From contig JAQUGA010000016.1 of NCBI GenBank assembly GCA_028684405.1, positions 1 through 23,008 of the forward strand: a stretch of 23,008 bases of DNA. The letters are read 5' to 3'. The position numbers and the translations under genes were made by a program. Below are positions 1 to 6,353 of this stretch, piece by piece (the first letter of the stretch is position 1; each line of letters starts with the position of its first letter). Origin of the DNA: Bacteroidales bacterium. Its GTDB lineage: Bacteria; Bacteroidota; Bacteroidia; Bacteroidales; WCHB1-69. Under the pieces are notes generated by a model. It was not told the origin of the DNA and ran no database searches. It saw only the letters and a program-made list of their open reading frames with translations.

Positions 1-50
1 GTAATTGGACTGATAAAATCGCTGAAAGCACAGTTAACAAGGTGTCGTAG
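1..50 (+). CDS. 3' end of an unidentified gene (partial)
   Basis: An open frame enters from the left edge (first full codon at position 3) and ends at TAG 48-50, giving NWTDKIAESTVNKVS as the C-terminus. Composition looks protein-like, and the frame stops just before a large palindrome at 53, the arrangement also seen after the genes ending at 2938 and 4023. Another frame stays open to about 163 but runs through the palindrome, so it is less likely. Too little remains to name a family. Confidence 0.3.
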   Translation, partial: NWTDKIAESTVNKVS

Positions 51-52
51 GA

Positions 53-202
53 CAGAACCACAGGCGGTAACATGGGCTAAAATCAAGTGGGCGTTTGTAG
101 GTTATTATACTTTGGTGCTTTTTAGTAACTTTTGTGGTGGTGGACAGTGCGGTGGTTTTTAATGCCCACCTGCTTTTAGCCCAAGCCCGTCAGCGTTCAG
201 TG
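53..202. repeat. attC-like imperfect palindrome, site 0
   Basis: Left arm 74-95 (GGGCTAAAATCAAGTGGGCG and on) pairs with right arm 161-182 (AATGCCCACCTGCTTTTAGC and on), about 22 bp with roughly three mismatches. Weaker outer similarity exists between 53-73 and 183-202; both outer ends contain GAAC when one is reverse complemented. The element starts just after the stop codon at 48-50. A nested two-arm palindrome of this length next to a gene end resembles an integron attC site, but the canonical 3' core GTTRRRY is not matched (GTTCAGT is present at 195), so the comparison is structural only. Confidence 0.5.
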
Positions 203-280
203 CGAAAAAACAACAATTTCGAGAAGAACTTCTTTATTGAAAAGAGAAATGTTCTTTGAGTCGGAAGTCGAAAATTGCAT

Positions 281-649
281 CTAAAAAAGTGCTTTGAAAT
301 CAGAATTTGCACGTTGAGAATTTAGGTTTTCAAAGTTTGTCATGAAAATTGCCAGAGGTTCAAATTTATCGCCAGTTTTTTCGTGCCTAGACAAGCCTTT
401 TTTGACAGCCTGAGTAGAGAGCAAAAGTACAAGTCCAAACGCCAAAATTTGTGAAGCTTTTCGGCTTAATTGAAAATATGAAGTGTAAAATGAGACAATT
501 ATCGTTCTGTCATGACTTTTGCAGTTTGGCGGTCGGCGTTTTTGACAGAAAGAAACAAAGATGAAGCTTTTTCCATCGTTGAAAATGCAAAGTGTAGCGA
601 CAAAAATGAAAAAACTTTCATTAAATTCAAGCAATTTTAAACACGCCAA
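281..649 (-). CDS. doubtful ORF in a cassette-like interval
   Basis: This 122-codon ATG-started frame is the only long open frame between palindrome site 0 and site 1 (203-700). The predicted protein is rich in Phe, Ser and Cys and has one hydrophobic stretch (about residues 68-80), with no domain I recognise, no signal peptide and no clear promoter. It could be a reversed cassette gene, since integron cassettes sometimes carry antisense or no ORFs, or simply a chance frame in conserved non-coding cassette DNA. I favour chance. The rest of 203-700 shows nothing else. Confidence 0.18.
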   Translation of the reverse strand: MACLKLLEFNESFFIFVATLCIFNDGKSFIFVSFCQKRRPPNCKSHDRTIIVSFYTSYFQLSRKASQILAFGLVLLLSTQAVKKGLSRHEKTGDKFEPLAIFMTNFENLNSQRANSDFKALF

Positions 650-700
650 ACTTTGTTAAAAGAGACAGTAGAAGTTAACTCGAAAAATTGCACCGAAACC

Positions 701-833
701 CTAACAAAGGCTATAAATAATGGCGGGTGAGAAAGTAATTTGGAACTTCAAAAATATTAATTAACTTTGCGGTGGGGTGACAGAAAAACGGTGTTAAAAC
801 CGCCACATTTTCATAGCCTCGGAACCTTGTGTG
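701..833. repeat. attC-like imperfect palindrome, site 1
   Basis: Inner arms are GGCTATAAATAATGGCGG (709-726) and CCGCCACATTTTCATAGCC (800-818); they pair over GGCTAT and TGGCGG with a loose middle. Outer arms are CTAACAAAGG (701-710) and CCTTGTGTG (825-833), whose complement reads CACACAAGG. The gap between inner and outer arm is longer on the right, as in the asymmetric R/L boxes of attC sites. CCCTAAC at 699-705 is one base off the 5' core RYYYAAC; the right core does not fit GTTRRRY. A promoter lies inside the loop. Confidence 0.5.
739..769 (+). promoter_or_regulatory. Bacteroidota-type promoter for the DUF262 gene
   Basis: TTTG (739-742), a 19-nt spacer, then TAACTTTG (762-769), an exact match to the TTTG-N19-TAnnTTTG consensus. 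Transcription would start near 776, about 100 nt before the start codon at 875. The promoter sits between the two arms of palindrome site 1, so the cassette-like site would bring its own promoter to the gene behind it. Confidence 0.65.
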
Positions 834-862
834 TCATTAAAAAAAAGAACAGACTCAAAAAT
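825..862 (+). repeat. shared leader block, copy 1
   Basis: CCTTGTGTGTCATTAA followed by an A-rich stretch, AGAACAGACTCAAA and AT. It aligns with 3064-3102 in front of the cation transporter gene, with few differences. Both copies end 12-15 nt before an unrelated start codon and begin with the right outer arm of a palindrome. Confidence 0.6.
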
Positions 863-874
863 AGAATTAAATAA

Positions 875-2938
875 ATGAAAGCGAGCGAAACCAAAGTTGA
901 TGACTTTTTATCTTCAAATAAAACACAATTTGTAATCCCTGTTTATCAAAGAAACTATGATTGGTCTACAAGTCAATGCAAACAACTTTTAGATGATATT
1001 CTTGAAGTAGGATCAAGCAAAAAGATGAACGCACACTTTATTGGTAGCATTGTTTACGTTCACGATGACGTTTACACTTCATCACGAATCAAGGAATTGA
1101 CCATTATTGATGGACAACAACGTTTAACTACCTTGACTTTAATATACATAGCACTTTATCGCTTAGCAATCGAAATGAATAACGAAGCACTTGTTAATGA
1201 AATAAGTGAGACTTATCTCATCAATAAATTTGCACCCGAAGAAGAAAAATTAAAATTGCGTCCAACGGAAAACAATGACCGTGCGATAAAGTATTTGTTG
1301 CGTAGCGACACTGACGAAGAGTTTTCCGACTTTTCTAAAGTCATTGACAACTTCAACTACTTCAATAGTCGAATAACAGAAGATAACTATGAGTTTGTAC
1401 TAAACGGCCTGTCTAAACTAATGTTTGTTGAGATTTCTCTTGATCGAGAAAAAGACGATCCACAAAGGATTTTCGAAAGTTTAAACTCAACAGGACTTGA
1501 ACTATCTCAAGCTGACTTAATTAGGAATTATATTCTAATGGGCATTAGCCGAAGAGATCAGAATAAAATCTATAATAATTACTGGGAAATTATTGAGAAG
1601 CTCGCGAAAGACGAGTCTTTAAACACGAGTAAAGTATCTGACTTTATTAGGGATTACCTTACATTAGTCAACAATAAAATACCAAACAAAAGCAAGGTCT
1701 ATTTGGAGTTTAAAGCTAAATTTCCAACTAGTAATCTTGATGAATTAGAGAAGAATCTTTTACCGCTAAAAGCACTTGTAAAGTATTACAACAAACTTTT
1801 AAACCCAAAAAACGAAGCTGACAAAGACATACGCTTACAACTTGAATATATAAATCGACTTGAAATAAATGTTGCCTATCCTTTTTTAATGAAAGTTTAC
1901 GAAGATTATTCAGAAGGCATAATCGACAAGGCGACCTTTATAAATGTATTAGACTTTGTTCAATCATTTACGTGGCGAAGATTTATTGTAGGATTGCCAA
2001 CTAACGCATTAAATAAAATATTTATGACTCTTTATGAAAAAATAGATAGAGAGGATTATTTGATAAGTTTGCAAAAATGGCTACTCCAAAGACCAGGCTC
2101 ACAGCGATTCCCAAAAAACAAAGAAGTCATTGATAGTTTAAAGCTAAAAGACGTTTATAATATAAAGTCAAAAAATAGAACTTATCTTTTAGAACGTTTA
2201 GAAAATTTCGAAAATAAAGAACCAGTAATAATTGATGGTAATACTGATATAACTATTGAACATATTTTTCCACAAAATCCAGACCCAAAATGGAAAGTTG
2301 ACTTAGGGGCGGATGAGTATAATTTAGTTAAAGAAACATACCTAAATACAATTGGAAACTTAACACTGTCAGGAAACAATGGTAAGCTTGGAAATAAACC
2401 ATTTATATATAAAAGAGATATAGAAAAAGCGGGATACAAGGACAGTCGATTATGGTTAAATAAATATTTGTCAACCCTTGATAAGTGGGATAAAACGGAA
2501 ATAGAAAATCGTTTTGATAGATTAGCTGAACGATTTCTGAATATTTGGAAGATTCCAGCAATAGAAATAGATGATAGAGATGAAAATAATGAAGTAAATA
2601 TTTTTGAAGCTGAAGACCCTAAATTTAAAAAGTTAGAATACGCAATCTTCTATGACCAAAAGATAGAGGTTAATCAAGTATCAAAGTTGTATGTTGAAGT
2701 ATTTAAGCAATTATTTGACTTGCAGCCAGAAACATTTTTCACTACAGACTTGGCAGAACGAATCACTCTGACAAAAAATCCAAAAGAAGGAAATCCAAGG
2801 CAAGCCGTTAAAATAAACAACACTTATTTCATTGAGGGAAATATAGATAATATTGGAAAATTTGATAGAATGAAATACGCATTAACAATATTTGATTCAG
2901 AGGATGAATTAATAATTAAGTACGCGGAAAATGAATAA
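875..2938 (+). CDS. GmrSD-type DUF262/DUF1524 restriction-like protein
   Basis: The 687-residue protein has a DUF262 (ParB/sulfiredoxin-like) N-terminal domain with IPVYQRNYDW (21-30), HFIGSIV (54-60) and the signature IIDGQQRLTTL (77-87), plus IFESLNSTGLELSQADLIRN (199-218). An HNH-type DUF1524 domain follows with IEHIFPQ (461-467, His463 the likely metal-activating residue) and NTIGNLTLSGNNGKLGNKPF (491-510). About 90 C-terminal residues (600-687) form an extra domain resembling the DUF5655 type often found on such proteins. In GmrSD and related enzymes DUF262 uses NTPs and DUF1524 cleaves modified DNA, which suggests a single-gene phage-defence nuclease; the target here is inferred, not seen. 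No methylase is nearby, as expected for a type IV system. The gene sits alone between two attC-like palindromes with its own promoter. ATG 875 follows an A/T-rich leader. Confidence 0.85.
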   Translation: MKASETKVDDFLSSNKTQFVIPVYQRNYDWSTSQCKQLLDDILEVGSSKKMNAHFIGSIVYVHDDVYTSSRIKELTIIDGQQRLTTLTLIYIALYRLAIEMNNEALVNEISETYLINKFAPEEEKLKLRPTENNDRAIKYLLRSDTDEEFSDFSKVIDNFNYFNSRITEDNYEFVLNGLSKLMFVEISLDREKDDPQRIFESLNSTGLELSQADLIRNYILMGISRRDQNKIYNNYWEIIEKLAKDESLNTSKVSDFIRDYLTLVNNKIPNKSKVYLEFKAKFPTSNLDELEKNLLPLKALVKYYNKLLNPKNEADKDIRLQLEYINRLEINVAYPFLMKVYEDYSEGIIDKATFINVLDFVQSFTWRRFIVGLPTNALNKIFMTLYEKIDREDYLISLQKWLLQRPGSQRFPKNKEVIDSLKLKDVYNIKSKNRTYLLERLENFENKEPVIIDGNTDITIEHIFPQNPDPKWKVDLGADEYNLVKETYLNTIGNLTLSGNNGKLGNKPFIYKRDIEKAGYKDSRLWLNKYLSTLDKWDKTEIENRFDRLAERFLNIWKIPAIEIDDRDENNEVNIFEAEDPKFKKLEYAIFYDQKIEVNQVSKLYVEVFKQLFDLQPETFFTTDLAERITLTKNPKEGNPRQAVKINNTYFIEGNIDNIGKFDRMKYALTIFDSEDELIIKYAENE

Positions 2939-2943
2939 CGAAC

Positions 2944-3075
2944 ATCCAACATTGTATAAACGTAATGCGGGATTTATTGCTAAATGGAACATCTCGTCAC
3001 GTAATAAAATTTTGAATAAAATGAAAATACGTCTTCGAAAACCACACTAAACTTATACTAGCCCCTTGTGTGTAA
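2944..3075. repeat. attC-like imperfect palindrome, site 2
   Basis: The left end CCAACATTGTATAAACGTAA (2947-2966) closely resembles the left end of site 1 (701-722) and contains ATCCAAC (2944-2950), which fits the attC 5' core RYYYAAC. Its inner arm GTATAAACGTAATGCGGG (2954-2971) pairs with the region 3040-3059 (CCACACTAAACTTATAC): GTATAA against TTATAC is perfect, then TA, TG and GG positions. The right outer arm CCTTGTGTG (3064-3072) is the same as in site 1. The element begins 6 nt after the DUF262 gene's stop codon. Confidence 0.5.
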
Positions 3076-3102
3076 TGTAAAGCAAGATCTGAACTCAAAT
3101 AT
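3064..3102 (+). repeat. shared leader block, copy 2
   Basis: CCTTGTGTGTAATGTAA, then AGCAAGATCTGAACTCAAAT and AT, ending 15 nt before the start codon at 3118. It matches copy 1 at 825-862, including the distal ACTCAAA. No consensus TAnnTTTG promoter is visible here, so this gene may rely on upstream transcription or a divergent promoter. Confidence 0.6.
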
Positions 3103-3117
3103 TATAATCAAGTATTT

Positions 3118-4023
3118 ATGAACAGTACTACTAGAACAAAGACAATAAGAAATGTAACCTTGATTGGTTCTGTTGTAAACTTAGTACTAGCAGTTGGAAA
3201 AATAATTGCTGGAATTGTTGGAAAAAGCTCTGCAATGATTGCGGATGGGGTTCATTCTTTATCGGATTTGGTGACAGATATAATTGTATTGGTTTTTATT
3301 AAAGTATCAGGTAAAGAGCGAGACAAAAATCATCAATATGGACATGGAAAGTATGAAACATTTGCAACGATGTTAATTAGTTTTGCATTGATGATTGTAG
3401 GCGGAGGTATTTTATGGACTAGCGCAAACAAAGTAATTGATTCAATTAATGGTATAGTAATAGAACAACCTGGTTATATCGCTCTTTATGCTGCATTGAT
3501 TTCAATAATCACAAAAGAGGGATTATACTGGTATACAAAAACAATTGGAGTGAAAGTAAATAGTCATGCTATGGTTGCAAATGCATGGCATCATCGATCT
3601 GATGCATTCTCATCGATAGGTACAGCAATAGGTATTTCAGGTGCAATTCTATTGGGGGAAAAGTGGCGCGTTTTAGACCCAATAGCAGGAATAATAGTCA
3701 GTTTCTTTATTTTGAAAGTAGCATGGGAAATTGCAAATCCAAGTATAAAAGAGCTATTGGAAAGTTCACTTTCTGAAGAAACTGAAAATGAAATAATAGA
3801 AATAATTAAAGAAACATCAGGTGTCAAAGGGTTTCATAATTTAAAAACAAGAAAAATAGGAGACATTTATGCGATTGAAGTTCACATTAAAGTGGATAAA
3901 GAATTGACAGTTGAGTTATCTCATCAAATCGCGACCCAAATTGAAAAATCATTGAGATACAAGTTTGGCAATCAATCACATATTGGAATTCATGTAGAAC
4001 CCTATTATGAAAGAAGCAAATGA
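3118..4023 (+). CDS. cation diffusion facilitator, FieF-like
   Basis: This is a 301-residue inner-membrane divalent cation/proton antiporter of the CDF family, likely exporting Zn2+ or Fe2+ (the exact metal is inferred). Six hydrophobic segments fill residues 12-205. The metal site is seen in TM2 (ADGVHSLSD, 42-50, with Asp43, His46 and Asp50) and TM5 (HHRSD, 158-162). The loop motif HQYGHGKYE (72-80) is typical of the FieF/MamB branch. The C-terminal 90 residues form the cytoplasmic alpha-beta metal-sensing domain, ending HIGIHVEPYYE. Length is normal. The gene is flanked by palindromes at 2944-3075 and about 4027-4110, so it looks like cargo of the cassette-like array. It is a different subfamily from the second CDF at 21161-22051, so the two are not a recent duplication. 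Confidence 0.9.
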   Translation: MNSTTRTKTIRNVTLIGSVVNLVLAVGKIIAGIVGKSSAMIADGVHSLSDLVTDIIVLVFIKVSGKERDKNHQYGHGKYETFATMLISFALMIVGGGILWTSANKVIDSINGIVIEQPGYIALYAALISIITKEGLYWYTKTIGVKVNSHAMVANAWHHRSDAFSSIGTAIGISGAILLGEKWRVLDPIAGIIVSFFILKVAWEIANPSIKELLESSLSEETENEIIEIIKETSGVKGFHNLKTRKIGDIYAIEVHIKVDKELTVELSHQIATQIEKSLRYKFGNQSHIGIHVEPYYERSK

Positions 4024-4026
4024 ACA

Positions 4027-4110
4027 CTACACGCATTATATAGACCTTCAAGCGTTTTGCAGAACCCAGCCCCGAAAAAAACGAGGGTAAACGTGAAGCA
4101 CAGCTTGAAA
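4027..4110. repeat. degenerate palindrome, possible site 3
   Basis: TTCAAGC (4047-4053) pairs with GCTTGAA (4103-4109), with further loose matches inward (GTTTTGC against GTGAAGC). The left part ACTACACGCATTATATAG follows the stop codon at 4021-4023 directly, as in sites 0 and 2. The right outer arm TTGTGTGT is absent. It may be a shortened or decayed fourth copy. Confidence 0.3.
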
Positions 4111-4207
4111 TAAATCCATGGTTTTGTCTCATCTGTTTTGCAACAGATTTTTACAATTTATTCGACTTAAAGGGGGTTAAGCCACTAATTTGAAATAAGT
4201 ATTGGTA

Positions 4208-4243
4208 TTACATAAGATAATCAGATTTTTATAGGACAACAGT
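4208..4243. mobile_element. right-end relic of an IS4-like element
   Basis: Positions 4208-4245 match 9760-9797 at 37 of 38 bases, from TTACATAAGATAATCAG through GGACAACAGTGA. In the MITE at 9553-9795 this sequence is the right terminus, so the copy here is an orphan right end. No matching left end or target duplication (GATTAGAAATA would be expected upstream) is visible, so the rest of the element has been lost. Confidence 0.6.
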
Positions 4244-4280
4244 GATTAGAAATAATCAATTTGTTTTTATTTATAATAAT

Positions 4281-4294
4281 TGTTGTCCGATAAA
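4281..4294. mobile_element. left-end relic of an IS4-like element
   Basis: TGTTGTCCGATAAA matches the terminal inverted repeat of the MITE (ACTRTTGTCCGATAAAA, missing the first bases) and points rightward. No partner right end follows before the lipoprotein gene. With the end at 4208-4243 it forms an outside-out pair 37 nt apart, as if two different copies had inserted side by side and then decayed. The remainder of 4295-4417 is AT-rich and shows nothing else. Confidence 0.45.
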
Positions 4295-4417
4295 GTTGGG
4301 CAAATAATAGTTTTACATTCAAAAACAATGAAAGAAAAATTAAAAAATTAAATACTCTAATTAGTACCTGAAAACTCTGTGTTATATTGCAACCACTAAT
4401 TAAATATTAGAGAACAT

Positions 4418-5317
4418 CTAGTGCTCAAATCTTATTTCCCAGTTTTTTTCTTCAGCTATGTTTTTGTGTGAGTCTATAATGTTTTCAGAATCATATTCCA
4501 TCAAAGAAATTATGCCCTTTTCCATGCCATTTCTGTCGGGCAAAGAGTTAAATAATGTATTTAAAAAGTTTATTGAAGACCCTGAACAATCAATGTAATT
4601 TAAAACTTTATTGCTTAAATTTAAATTGTTTAATTCATTGTTATCGCCACAAACCAAACTTGTTAAAGATCTATTTTTACTAATATCAAGACTTTTAAGT
4701 TTATTTGAAGAGCAAATTAAATATTCCAATGCACTATTTTTGCTAACATCTAAATGGCTAACACCATTCCCACAACAATCAAGTTCAACCAAAGCTTTAT
4801 TTTTGCTAATATTTATGTTTTCCAACTGATTCACTCTGTAAGAAAGTGTTTTTAAAGAGGTATTGTTGCTCAAATCTAGGCTAGTCAGTTTGTTGTAGTC
4901 ACAATTTAGCTTTGTTAAAGCAATATTCTTGCTAGTGTTTAAACTGCTTAATTCATTTATTCCACAATTAAGTTCTTTTAAAACTGTATTGTTACTGATA
5001 TCCAAGCTCATTATTCCATTTCGGCTACAATCTAGCGTGCTTATGTTGCCGTATATGCTTACACGTTTGTCTTTTGGTATGTATTTTATCTGTGTCAATT
5101 CCGAACCTACTTCAAAGCTAGTAGATTCTTCATTTCCACTCATTATTTTAACTGCTGTATTTTCGGCATTTGCAGCAAGTTCTAGGTTGATTTCATTAAT
5201 GCTATTCAGCGTAAACGTAATTTGCTGACTTTCCTCTTCTGCTTTGCTTCCCTGATTTGCACAGGAATACATCATCATTAATAGAACTATTGCGATGATA
5301 TTTTTTGATGTTTTCAT
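4418..5317 (-). CDS. leucine-rich-repeat lipoprotein
   Basis: The 299-residue protein starts with a lipoprotein signal peptide whose lipobox ends MMMYSC (Cys at about residue 19), followed by an acidic linker (SKAEEES), which in Bacteroidota favours outer-membrane and possibly surface localisation. Residues 85-250 contain about eight 21-residue leucine-rich repeats of the pattern LxxLdxSxNxxLxxLxCxxN, with a Cys in most repeats (for example LVELDCCGNGVSHLDVSKN). The fold suggests protein binding; no partner is evident. The last 50 residues are non-repeat and end NWEIRFEH. It is monocistronic, convergent with the transporter gene at 3118-4023 and divergent from the small membrane protein at 5793. 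No exact consensus promoter was found in front of it. Confidence 0.8.
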   Translation of the reverse strand: MKTSKNIIAIVLLMMMYSCANQGSKAEEESQQITFTLNSINEINLELAANAENTAVKIMSGNEESTSFEVGSELTQIKYIPKDKRVSIYGNISTLDCSRNGIMSLDISNNTVLKELNCGINELSSLNTSKNIALTKLNCDYNKLTSLDLSNNTSLKTLSYRVNQLENINISKNKALVELDCCGNGVSHLDVSKNSALEYLICSSNKLKSLDISKNRSLTSLVCGDNNELNNLNLSNKVLNYIDCSGSSINFLNTLFNSLPDRNGMEKGIISLMEYDSENIIDSHKNIAEEKNWEIRFEH

Positions 5318-5613
5318 AGTTTTGTTAATTTGTTAGGAAAATAAAAGATTCATTTTTTTGCTAAAGTAATAAAATATTCACAACTAAGCTGTAAAATGAT
5401 CAAAAAACTATTTTTTTTAAATTACATATGTTTTTGATTAATAGTGTCTTAAGATGATTTGTTTTTTAATTGTTTTTTATAATTTTGAAATAACATGTGC
5501 TTTTTTTCATATATGTGATGTTATTTATGGGTTATATAATATTGTTTTCACCCCCCTAAATAGTTGAACAAAATTGTAGTTTAAGACAATCCGATTTTGT
5601 TTTAACATTCAAC

Positions 5614-5644
5614 ATTGATTTATCCTTGAAATTTAGTATTTTTG
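5614..5644 (+). promoter_or_regulatory. promoter for the small membrane protein gene
   Basis: ATTG (5614-5617, three of four matches), 19-nt spacer, TATTTTTG (5637-5644, exact TAnnTTTG). Transcription would start near 5651 and give a leader of about 140 nt. The rest of 5318-5613 is very AT-rich, includes a run CACCCCCC near 5550, and shows no gene. Confidence 0.5.
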
Positions 5645-5671
5645 CGATATGTTAACAAGAAGAACCAGGTG

Positions 5672-5687
5672 AAGGGAAGATTCCCTT
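5672..5687 (+). promoter_or_regulatory. leader hairpin
   Basis: AAGGGA, loop AGAT, TCCCTT: a perfect 6-bp stem with a tetraloop, about 20 nt into the predicted transcript. No T-run follows, so it is more likely a leader structure than a terminator. Confidence 0.4.
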
Positions 5688-5736
5688 GCGTGAATTGATT
5701 GGCGTTCATCGAAAAGTGACAGAAAACTCAATACAA

Positions 5737-5796
5737 ATGAACGAAAAAATGATCAGAAATAGTTTAATACTCCCCAATAAAAACAAACATCAATGA
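5737..5796 (+). CDS. possible 19-residue leader peptide or tail of a longer frame
   Basis: ATG 5737 opens a short frame, MNEKMIRNSLILPNKNKHQ, whose TGA stop (5794-5796) overlaps the next gene's ATG as ATGA. The same frame is open upstream without ATG from about 5655 and reads EEPGEGKIPLRELIGVHRK before it, which looks coding. It may be a translationally coupled leader ORF or the remnant of a larger gene. I do not recognise the family. Confidence 0.25.
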   Translation: MNEKMIRNSLILPNKNKHQ

Positions 5797-5972
5797 AAAA
5801 AACAATAGAGATAATTATTTATGCAAGCATCGTTGCAGCATTTCTAAGAGGTTTATTTGTCTTTGACCAAGGCGGTTCGGCAGCTGAAACCTATCCAACA
5901 GCTTCGGCAATATGTTTTATTGGGTCGATTTTTTTAGCAATTTATATGCTAAAAGTTAAGGACAATAAATAA
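5793..5972 (+). CDS. 59-residue two-segment membrane protein
   Basis: This short gene reads MKKTIEIIIYASIVAAFLRG, then LFVFDQGGSAAETYPTASA and a second hydrophobic stretch ICFIGSIFLAIYML, ending KVKDNK. Two transmembrane helices separated by a small acidic, Gly/Ala/Thr loop are likely, with a charged cytoplasmic tail. It has a promoter at 5614-5644 and a start codon overlapped by the preceding short frame (ATGA), which points to coupled translation. No known family is recognised; functions such as accessory subunit, toxin or stress peptide are all possible and none is shown. Codon use and the clear N-terminal lysines support it being real. Confidence 0.55.
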   Translation: MKKTIEIIIYASIVAAFLRGLFVFDQGGSAAETYPTASAICFIGSIFLAIYMLKVKDNK

Positions 5973-6141
5973 TTCCTCGCTATTACCAGAAGCTAATGTT
6001 GAGAAATTAGAACTTTGGATTTTGTCTGATAATTTCGTGCAGGCTGCAAATGAAATTTTAGCAATAGATTGCAAGATACTGCTAAACTTAAATAAAAGGC
6101 ACCCAGTCACTTTTCATCAATTTGCAAATTGGAATTATTAA
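5953..6141 (+). pseudogene. coding-like remnant without a start codon
   Basis: After TAA at 5950-5952 a frame of 62 codons stays open to TAA 6139-6141 and reads like protein, including LPEANVEKLELWILSDNFVQ and IDCKILLNLNKRHPVTFHQF. There is no ATG, GTG or TTG near its beginning, and it overlaps the end of the 59-residue gene in another frame. It may be the 3' part of a decayed gene. The family is not recognised. Confidence 0.25.
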
Positions 6142-6150
6142 TTATCTTTG
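6121..6150 (+). promoter_or_regulatory. promoter for the tandem-repeat protein gene
   Basis: TTTG (6121-6124), an 18-nt spacer, TATCTTTG (6143-6150), an exact TAnnTTTG. Transcription from about 6157 would give a leader of nearly 200 nt before ATG 6354. Nothing else is seen in 6151-6353; a short antisense frame there has no support. Confidence 0.55.
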
Positions 6151-6353
6151 TTTGTGTTTTGAGAAAAAAGGACGTAACATTCTATAAATCATAATTAAGT
6201 TATGAAATATTGATCGAGTTAGACAGCCATAGCAAACAGAGACAGGCTAAAAACGCCCAAAGTAATAAATATACTAGTGGAGACCATGAACCCATTTAAA
6301 AAATAAATAATTAGGCAATACAGAAGATTAGGAACAGTTTGAAATTGAAGAAA

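Noticed and set aside
53..3075. Calling the array a classical integron
   Set aside because: No integrase, no attI, and the right core sites do not fit GTTRRRY; only the palindrome layout supports it, so it is reported as attC-like.
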